DNA from: Anaerolinea sp.
Lineage (GTDB): Bacteria; Chloroflexota; Anaerolineae; Anaerolineales; Anaerolineaceae
NCBI GenBank assembly: GCA_029975965.1
Contig: JARKOV010000076.1
Coordinates: 1 to 64,000, forward strand
Direction: 5' to 3'
DNA length: 64,000 nucleotides
The number at the start of each line of letters is the position of its first letter. Position 1 is the stretch's first letter. The translations under genes and the position numbers were made by a program. The notes beneath the pieces were generated by a model. It did no database searches and was not told where the DNA came from. It saw only the letters and a list, made by a program, of their open reading frames with translations. Shown here piece after piece: positions 58,538-64,000 of this stretch.

Positions 58538-58972
58538 CTACCCGCAAGAACAATCGCAGTCGCAACCGCAGGAACACGGCGCCAGGGCAATCGCTTCGAT
58601 CTCGACCGCAGCCCCGCGAGGCAGAGCGCCGACTTGAAATGCAGAGCGGGCAGGGGGATTGGCGACGAAAAACTCGGCATACACGCCATTCATCGCTTGA
58701 AAGTCATTGATATCGCGTAAGAATACCGTGGCTTTCACCACCTGATCGAGGCTCGTGCCCGCCGCCTCTAATAATTTCTGGATATTGCGCAACGCCTGTT
58801 TCGTCTCGGCCTCGATCCCGCCTTCGACCACATTGCCGGTCGCCGGGTCGATTCCCAACTGACCAGCGACGAACACCAATCCTCCGCCTTTCACAGCCGG
58901 CGAATAGGGACCGAGCGCTTTGGGCGCCTTTTCAGATGTGTAAATCCGCTTCTCTTGACAGGAACAAGCCAT
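58538..58972 (-). CDS. RidA-family enamine/imine deaminase with Cys-rich tails
   Basis: A protein of 144 residues. RidA core: APKALGPYSPAVKGGGLVFV, GQLGIDPATGNVV, LRNIQKLLEAAGTSLDQVV, NPPARSAFQVGALPRGAAVE with the catalytic Arg. It hydrolyses 2-aminoacrylate from PLP enzymes. Unusual tails flank the core: MACSCQEK at the N terminus and PCSCGCDCDCSCG at the C terminus, eight Cys in all, possibly a metal or redox site. ATG 58972 follows GAGGTG; an ATG three codons upstream is less likely. Confidence 0.93.
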   Translation of the reverse strand: MACSCQEKRIYTSEKAPKALGPYSPAVKGGGLVFVAGQLGIDPATGNVVEGGIEAETKQALRNIQKLLEAAGTSLDQVVKATVFLRDINDFQAMNGVYAEFFVANPPARSAFQVGALPRGAAVEIEAIALAPCSCGCDCDCSCG

Positions 58973-59018
58973 TCTTTTCACCTCTTTTTCTTTGATTCTA
59001 ATCCAAATACGAAAATTC

Positions 59019-59050
59019 GGTGTTGGCGGAGTCGATCACCCACCAACACC
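59019..59050 (-). terminator. Weak terminator after cydB
   Basis: GGTGTTGG (59019-59026) pairs with CCAACACC (59043-59050). On the minus strand the stem is followed by GAATTTTCGTATTT, a poor U tract. It may allow read-through into the RidA operon. Confidence 0.5.
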
Positions 59051-59093
59051 TGTATCCTCGCTGGAAGACCTGGCATTCGCCAACCAACCAGGC

Positions 59094-60107
59094 TCAATAA
59101 TGCAACTCCGATTTGCTGGTGAGTCGCTTGCGGAATATCCAATACGTCCAGCCCTGGTAAGCCAGCACCACCGGCACCAGGACGAGCGCGACAATCGACA
59201 TGATTCGCAAGGTGTATTCGCTGGATGAGGCGTTGTAAATGGTCAGGCTGTAAGCCGGATCGATGCTGGAAACCATCACCCGCGGATAAAGCACCATAAA
59301 GATCGTCGCCGCAGAAAAGACGATCGCCAGTGTGGTTAAGAGGAAAGACCACCCGCTACGCCTCTGTTTGATGAAGTACCCGGCAGCAAGCAGCGCAATC
59401 GATGAGCCGATCGGGACAGGTCCGGGATTGATGCCCAATTGCTGCAAAATATCGGTGAAAAAGTACATGGCGACGACAAACACAACCAGGATGACCAGCG
59501 TGGGAGACCAGAGCTTCCAGGCCATGTCCTCAGCCGACTTGCGCAAATCGTCGGTGGTTTTCAAGCTGAGGAATACGGCGCCGTGCAAGGTGAATCCGAA
59601 CAAGGAGACCAGCCCACCGACCAAAGCCAACGGGTTCAACAGGTTCCAGAACCCGCCAACATACATCATATTGGCATCGATTGGCACGCCGCGGATGAAG
59701 TTGGTGAAGGCCACTCCCAATAAAAGGGCCGGGACCGCGCTTCCGACAAAGATCGCCCCATCCCATAATGCCCGCCAGCGTGGGTGATCGTCTTTCCCGC
59801 GAAATTCGAAAGCCACCCCGCGGAAGATCAACGCGACCAGAATCAGGAACAGAGGCAGGTAAAAACCGCTGAAAAGGGTCGCATACCAGTTTGGGAAAGC
59901 GGCAAAGGTGGCCCCGCCCGCTGTGATCAACCAGACTTCATTCCCATCCCAATGTGGCCCGATGGTATTAATCATCATCCGGCGTTTCAGGTCGTCCTTG
60001 CCCAGGAAAGGGAGCAGGATGCCGACCCCCAGGTCAAAACCTTCGAGGACAAAATAACCGATATACAGCACAGCGATCAGGACAAACCATAACGTGTTCA
60101 GATCCAT
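59094..60107 (-). CDS. cydB: Cytochrome bd quinol oxidase subunit II
   Basis: A protein of 337 residues with eight to nine TM helices. LWFVLIAVLYIGYFVLEGFD near 5, GPHWDGNEVWLITAGGATFA near 50 (with the W-D-G-N-E-V-W heme-site motif), and the C-terminal helix with AYQGWTYWIF. It forms the CydAB oxygen-reducing quinol oxidase. 9-nt gap after cydA. No cydX-like gene or cydDC is seen in the window. Confidence 0.97.
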   Translation of the reverse strand: MDLNTLWFVLIAVLYIGYFVLEGFDLGVGILLPFLGKDDLKRRMMINTIGPHWDGNEVWLITAGGATFAAFPNWYATLFSGFYLPLFLILVALIFRGVAFEFRGKDDHPRWRALWDGAIFVGSAVPALLLGVAFTNFIRGVPIDANMMYVGGFWNLLNPLALVGGLVSLFGFTLHGAVFLSLKTTDDLRKSAEDMAWKLWSPTLVILVVFVVAMYFFTDILQQLGINPGPVPIGSSIALLAAGYFIKQRRSGWSFLLTTLAIVFSAATIFMVLYPRVMVSSIDPAYSLTIYNASSSEYTLRIMSIVALVLVPVVLAYQGWTYWIFRKRLTSKSELHY

Positions 60108-60116
60108 GTTGACCTC

Positions 60117-61496
60117 CTAATCGGCATCTGCTTCGCCGCTGGTGAGATGTTCCAGGCCATCGGTTTTATCGGGGCCGGCTTTGGCGTATTTAACGAGCAA
60201 GTACACATCTGCCACCATGAGCAGGCCATAAACCAGGGTTAAGACCAGCAGGCTGGTCAACACCATCGCAGGCGTAATATTCGGGGAGAACGCGTCCGAG
60301 GTTTTCATCAACCCATAAACCACCCAGGGTTGGCGTCCCATTTCGGTGAGCAACCAGCCGGTTGTGTTCGCCAGGTAGGGCAGCGCGATCGCAAACGGCA
60401 AAATTGCGCCGAACTTCGTGCCCTCGATCGAGCGATTGCGAACGTTGAAGTAGATGCCAACCACCGCGATCAGCAACATCAGCATTCCTGCGCCCACCAT
60501 GATTCGGAAGGACCAGTAGGTAGTGAAGACCGAGGGGACATAATATCCCGGTCCGTAGAGCTGCTCGTACTCAGCCTGGAGGTCGCGGATGCCCTTGACC
60601 GCCCCGGTCGGGGTGTTGTAGGCCAGGATGCTCAACAGATTGGGTAAACGGATGGCAAAGCGATCCTTAAGATTTCGCTGATCGCCCCAGGTAAAGAGCG
60701 AGAAAGATGCCGGATCCTCCGTCTCCCACAACGCCTCCACCGACGCCATCTTCATCGGCTGCACGCGCACCATCTGCTGCGCCTGGCTGTGACCGACCAG
60801 GATCACCAACAAGATCGAAAGCCCACCAAAGACCATCGCCAGGTTGAGCGAGCGCTGGAAAAGCTCCACTTTATGCTTGCGCAGCAGGTGATAAGCGGAG
60901 ACTCCGATCACGAAGAATGCGCCTGTGGAAAAACCAGCCAGCACCGTGTGAGGGAACTGGGTCCACACGTAGCGATTGGACAGCAGCGCGCCGAAGTCGG
61001 TCATCACCGCCCGACCGCCCTGGATCTCGAATCCGACCGGATTTTGCATGAAGGAATTGGCGATTAATATCCATAGCGCCGAGATATTGGCGCCAATCGC
61101 CACCAGCCAGATCGAAGCCGCGTGCAGCCCTTTGGAGAGCTTATTCCAGCCGAAAACCCACACCCCCAGGAATACCGACTCGAGGAAAAACGCCAATAGC
61201 GCCTCGATGGCCAGAGGAGCCCCGAAGATGTCGCCCACGTACCGCGAATATTCAGACCAATTCATGCCAAATTGAAATTCCTGGACGATCCCGGTCACCA
61301 CGCCCATGGCAAAATTGATCAGGAACAGCGTCCCCCAAAATTTTGCCATCGATTTGTAGATTTCCTGCTTCGTGGTGACGTAGATCGTCTCCATGATGGC
61401 GGTCAACACCGACAGCCCCAGGGTCAACGGGACAAAGAAGAAATGATAGACCGATGTGATCGCAAACTGCCACTGAGATAGCGTGAGGACATCCAT
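60117..61496 (-). CDS. cydA: Cytochrome bd quinol oxidase subunit I
   Basis: A protein of 459 residues with nine TM helices. The high-spin heme ligand His in ITSVYHFFFVPLTLG near 19, LEALLAFFLESVFLG with the conserved Glu, the GHSQAQQM region, and the short Q-loop followed by GWLLTEMGRQPWVVYGLMKT. The Q-loop is the short type. ATG 61496 follows AGGAG; the ATG at 61571 would add 25 non-conserved residues. Confidence 0.97.
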   Translation of the reverse strand: MDVLTLSQWQFAITSVYHFFFVPLTLGLSVLTAIMETIYVTTKQEIYKSMAKFWGTLFLINFAMGVVTGIVQEFQFGMNWSEYSRYVGDIFGAPLAIEALLAFFLESVFLGVWVFGWNKLSKGLHAASIWLVAIGANISALWILIANSFMQNPVGFEIQGGRAVMTDFGALLSNRYVWTQFPHTVLAGFSTGAFFVIGVSAYHLLRKHKVELFQRSLNLAMVFGGLSILLVILVGHSQAQQMVRVQPMKMASVEALWETEDPASFSLFTWGDQRNLKDRFAIRLPNLLSILAYNTPTGAVKGIRDLQAEYEQLYGPGYYVPSVFTTYWSFRIMVGAGMLMLLIAVVGIYFNVRNRSIEGTKFGAILPFAIALPYLANTTGWLLTEMGRQPWVVYGLMKTSDAFSPNITPAMVLTSLLVLTLVYGLLMVADVYLLVKYAKAGPDKTDGLEHLTSGEADAD

Positions 61497-61650
61497 CTGG
61501 CGGCTCCTAAAAAGATAGTAATCAAATTCACGATGTCTTAATCTTATTAAAGATACTCGCGGGCAACCCATGAAACCTAATGTAGGAAGTCATCTAAGCC
61601 AGTGAGGATTGTCACAAGACTATGATATAATCTGCCCGTTTTGCGACTGT

Positions 61651-61702
61651 GTAAATTTATTTTTTGGAAAATGTGGGTATTGCCCCACATTTTACAGAAA
61701 AT
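61651..61702. repeat. Dispersed palindromic repeat, copy 2
   Basis: Arms TGGAAAATGTGGG (61665-61677) and CCCACATTTTACA (61684-61696), loop TATTGC, flanks GTAAATTT and AAAAT as in copy 1 at 30169. An extended -10 (TGATATAAT, ending 61631) lies upstream, so this element sits in the predicted 5' leader of the FKBP gene. Confidence 0.75.
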
Positions 61703-61753
61703 CGATGCACAATGCGTATTGCTAGAAACGTTTACAAGGAAAATGTGAGTGGG

Positions 61754-62353
61754 ATGGATAACACCAAGAAACCGATGAATGTTGCAGACGATGTGGTCGT
61801 CAGCCTGGATTACGTGCTTACCGTGAACGGAGAGGTGGTCGATTCGACCGAGGGCGACGACCCGATCGAGTTCCTTCAAGGGCATGAGAATATCATCCCG
61901 GGCCTGGAGCGGGAATTGTACGGCATGCAGGTCGGCGACACCAAGAAAGTGCGCGTTCCCGCCAAAGATGCCTATGGTGAGATCGACCCGGACGCGATCG
62001 TCGATGTCCCCCGCAACGAAATTCCCAAGGAAATACCGATTAAACCCGGGGTTGAGTTAACCGTGAAAGACGAAGATGGTGATTTGCTCGACGCGCGGAT
62101 CGTGTCGGTCGCAAAAGATACCGTCCGCCTGGATTTCAACCACCCTCTGGCTGGAAAGGACCTGGACTTCGAGGTAACCGTGACCGGACTGCGCGAGGCA
62201 GAGGCGGAAGAATTAGAGCACGGCCACGTCCATGGCGATGATGATGAAGAATACGAGGAAGGTGAAGAGGAGCTTTTCTACGAGGACGAGGAAGAATTCG
62301 TGGACGAAGCCGATCTGGACGACCTGGAAAACCTGGACAACCGGAAGAACTGA
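61754..62353 (+). CDS. SlyD-like FKBP-type peptidyl-prolyl isomerase
   Basis: A protein of 199 residues. DDVVVSLDYVLTVNGEVVD, DPIEFLQGHENIIPGLEREL near 38 and AKDAYGEIDPDAIVDVPR are the FKBP core with the SlyD inserted chaperone (IF) domain. The tail from ~155 is extremely acidic (DDDEEYEEGEEE...EDEEEFVDE). It is a folding helper, possibly metal-binding through HGHVHG. ATG 61754 is preferred; an ATG at 61712 would add 14 residues. Confidence 0.93.
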   Translation: MDNTKKPMNVADDVVVSLDYVLTVNGEVVDSTEGDDPIEFLQGHENIIPGLERELYGMQVGDTKKVRVPAKDAYGEIDPDAIVDVPRNEIPKEIPIKPGVELTVKDEDGDLLDARIVSVAKDTVRLDFNHPLAGKDLDFEVTVTGLREAEAEELEHGHVHGDDDEEYEEGEEELFYEDEEEFVDEADLDDLENLDNRKN

Positions 62354-62374
62354 TACTCGACCATTCAAAGGCGA

Positions 62375-62407
62375 ACACAGGTGGGCGCTTTGAGCACCCA
62401 CCTGTGT
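62375..62407. terminator. Bidirectional terminator
   Basis: ACACAGGTGGG (62375-62385) pairs with CCCACCTGTGT (62397-62407), followed by TTTTATTT on plus. It lies between the convergent FKBP and MFS genes. Confidence 0.88.
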
Positions 62408-62409
62408 TT

Positions 62410-63639
62410 TTATTTCCCCTTCCAGACCACCATCATCAGCGCTGCCAGGAATGCCATCCCCGACCCAAACAAGAACGGCGCCGAAGGGCCCCATCCCTGC
62501 CACGCCCCGACCCCCTGCCAGAGCACGCCGGCAATCAACGACGCCGGAAAATCGAGCAGGCCTAACACAGCATTGTAGGTGCCGTAAGCCGTGCCGCGCA
62601 AGTTTTCTGGCACCAGGTCGGCTACCATCGCTTTGGCCGTGCTGTACGCCAACGCGTAATAAACCCCGTAGAGGATATATAAGGCAACAATATGCCAAGC
62701 CGTTTGCGCCAGGCCAAAACCCAGGTAGATGGCCGCATAAACCAGCCACCCGCCGACGATCATCCGCTTTCGCCCAACCCGGTCGGACAGCGAGCCTGCA
62801 GGAGTCGAAAGCAGGGCATAAACAAGGTTGTAGACGGCCAGCATCGCCAGGATGCCGGTCACACTCATCCCGCGCTCCTGCGCCCTCAAGGTGAGGAATG
62901 CGTCCGATGAATTGCCCAGGTCGAACACGCCGACAATGAACAGGAACAGCATGAACGGTCTGCCCAAGGAGCGAAAGGCAAATTTGGGCGCTTCTCGAAC
63001 GCCGCTCACCGGCACGTCTCTGGCGCCAATGACCAGCGACAAGACCGCCAGTAGCGCCGGGATGATGCTGATTAAGACCACCGTGCGGAAAGTTGGCGCG
63101 CTTAAGTTGACCTGGTGTGCCTGAGCGAGCCAAACGATTCCCAGTGAGATCAACAGGCCGAACATAGCGCCGGCTGTGTCGGCTGCGCGATGGAAGCCAA
63201 AAGCCAGGCCGCGAATCTCCGGCTTGACCGAGTCAGCCACCAGCGCATCCCGCGGGGCTGTGCGGATCCCCTTCCCTACCCGGTCCATCCAGCGCACGCC
63301 GGCGATGGCTTCCCAGCTACTCGCGAAATAGAAAAATGGCTTGGCCAACGCCGCCAACCCATAGCCAAACACGGCAATCCATTTGCGCCCGCGCAAGCGG
63401 TCCGATAACCAGCCCGAGAACACCTTCAACAGGCTGGCGGTCGCTTCAGCGACGCCCTCAATGATGCCAATGATGTTGGTCTTCACCCCCAGCACGTTCG
63501 CCAGGAACAACGGCAGGATATTAATCACCATTTCGGTGGAGATATCCATGAAAAAGCTGGTCAGGCTGACCGCCCATACATTGCGAGGCAACCGCCGTAG
63601 GCCCACCTGGGGTCGCTGTGATACCTCTTGTTCACTCAT
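62410..63639 (-). CDS. Major facilitator superfamily transporter
   Basis: A protein of 409 residues with twelve TM helices. The MFS A-motif GWLSDRLRGRKW near 72 and its second-half counterpart GSLSDRVGRKRMIVGG near 285; GKGIRTAPRDALVAD near 118 is typical of a multidrug/metabolite efflux subgroup. Substrate unknown. ATG 63639 follows GGGGAGG; a minus-strand TATAAT lies about 35 nt upstream. An ATG at 63672 is an alternative. Confidence 0.9.
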   Translation of the reverse strand: MSEQEVSQRPQVGLRRLPRNVWAVSLTSFFMDISTEMVINILPLFLANVLGVKTNIIGIIEGVAEATASLLKVFSGWLSDRLRGRKWIAVFGYGLAALAKPFFYFASSWEAIAGVRWMDRVGKGIRTAPRDALVADSVKPEIRGLAFGFHRAADTAGAMFGLLISLGIVWLAQAHQVNLSAPTFRTVVLISIIPALLAVLSLVIGARDVPVSGVREAPKFAFRSLGRPFMLFLFIVGVFDLGNSSDAFLTLRAQERGMSVTGILAMLAVYNLVYALLSTPAGSLSDRVGRKRMIVGGWLVYAAIYLGFGLAQTAWHIVALYILYGVYYALAYSTAKAMVADLVPENLRGTAYGTYNAVLGLLDFPASLIAGVLWQGVGAWQGWGPSAPFLFGSGMAFLAALMMVVWKGK

Positions 63640-63760
63640 CGGAGCCTCCCCTTCCGCATCGTATCCGTCCATTATACGCCTCGATGGAATACCCACTTCA
63701 AAGAGGGGATCGATTCCTTGCAGGGTCTTCTCAACGTCATGGGTTTCTTTGTGCAACCCC

Positions 63761-63788
63761 TTGACAATCTGATAAATATTATTAGAAT
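63761..63788 (+). promoter_or_regulatory. Promoter of the Cys leader peptide operon
   Basis: TTGACA (63761-63766), 16-nt spacer, TAGAAT (63783-63788). A short inverted repeat TAGAAT/ATTCTA (63783-63788 and 63799-63804) surrounds the probable start site. Confidence 0.75.
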
Positions 63789-63815
63789 AGTCATAATAAT
63801 TCTAGGAGCACTCGT

Positions 63816-63872
63816 ATGAGCCAAACTTGCATGTGTTGTATGCGGCGGGGACTGGAACCGCCGCCGGCCTGA
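63816..63872 (+). CDS. 18-aa Cys-rich leader peptide
   Basis: ATG preceded by AGGAG with 7-nt spacing encodes MSQTCMCCMRRGLEPPPA and stop. Three Cys codons (TGC, TGT, TGT) fall within four codons, with three Met codons in all. It is too short to be a normal enzyme. With the alternative RNA stems just after it, it looks like a ribosome-mediated attenuation sensor for Cys (or Cys/Met) charging. No such family is named here with certainty. Confidence 0.75.
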   Translation: MSQTCMCCMRRGLEPPPA

Positions 63873-63946
63873 AAATCCGACGGACGTCTCTGACGGGTGG
63901 TTGCAGCCCCTGCATATGTGCAGTTGACCGCAGCCACCCGTTTTTT
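63856..63946 (+). terminator. Attenuator: antiterminator/terminator pair
   Basis: Terminator: 63893-63904 pairs with 63930-63941 (12 bp, one G-U), internal hairpin CTGCA-tatg-TGCAG, then six T. Competing stem: AACCGCC (63856-63862, within the leader ORF) pairs with GGTGGTT (63896-63902) of the terminator's left arm (7 bp, one G-U). A ribosome finishing the peptide would cover 63856-63862 and favour termination; one stalled at the Cys codons would leave it free. Confidence 0.7.
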
Positions 63947-63987
63947 AATTCGTTTATAGAATTTATTGACCGAATGAGAGGAAACCC

Positions 63988-64000
63988 TTGAAAGTAAACC
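63988..64000 (+). CDS. Start of the attenuated gene (partial)
   Basis: TTG preceded by GAGAGGAAA begins a frame that reads TTG AAA GTA AAC before the window ends. Only four codons are visible, so no product can be named. A sulfur or cysteine pathway gene is expected from the leader peptide; that is inference. Confidence 0.4.

Overview
The window is about 64 kb of GC-rich bacterial DNA. It most resembles the Anaerolineae or a related class of Chloroflexota (inference, no search was run). Pointers are Thr/Pro-rich 'TPT' linkers in surface proteins, a CAP lipoprotein with an NBR1-like Ig domain, a Ser/Thr kinase with a PD40 propeller, DUF6159 and TIGR01906 membrane proteins, tandem FemAB proteins, and many genes whose -10 box lies only 6-8 nt before the start codon (apparently leaderless mRNAs). 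No rRNA, tRNA, insertion sequence, prophage or CRISPR array was seen.

Layout. 1-3519 (minus): an operon of a LuxR-type regulator, a RecA-like protein without a Walker A lysine, an 81-aa protein and a divergent family-B DNA polymerase cut by the window edge. 3612-5845: a membrane-anchored aminopropyltransferase-like protein and a TIGR01906 protein. 5952-9808: a sugar-ABC ATPase and mutS. 10922-12983: pterin dehydratase, ECF sigma factor, DegV and a 75-aa membrane protein. 13023-18062: small redox and unknown proteins, a YgjP-type metalloprotein, an S51-like/CysRS-tail fusion, fmt and a panE-like reductase. 18380-23113: cold-shock protein, DUF218, PatB-type lyase, methyltransferase, proC. 23139-26304: a NarL-type two-component system whose kinase carries its membrane domain at the C terminus. 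26803-34172: an AHSA1-PDZ-DinB fusion, the CAP lipoprotein, a TIM-barrel isomerase, and an O-antigen ligase with another large membrane protein. 34268-36772: ComM/YifB and an AbiEii-type toxin-antitoxin-like pair of lower GC. 36907-42384: SDR, a Nei/Fpg-like protein without the catalytic proline, PAC2, and a PilB-like/GAF/SpoIIE chimera. 42841-51090: pentapeptide protein, sugar kinase, psuK-psuG, a flippase-like membrane protein and a Ser/Thr kinase. 51101-61496 (minus): cydAB, RidA with Cys-rich tails, then a tightly packed surface-polysaccharide/FemAB operon ending in a D-cysteine desulfhydrase-like enzyme. 61754-64000: SlyD-like FKBP, MFS transporter, and a Cys-rich leader peptide with an attenuator ahead of a gene that leaves the window.

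Most unusual: (i) the PolB/RecA-like operon, which resembles a mutasome built on a B-family polymerase with an eroded proofreading site; (ii) the Cys leader peptide with mutually exclusive antiterminator and terminator helices at the right end; (iii) two dispersed intergenic hairpin families of about 50 nt, two clear copies each; (iv) several domain fusions; (v) a recurrent leaderless-promoter module. The functional interpretations of these are inferences.
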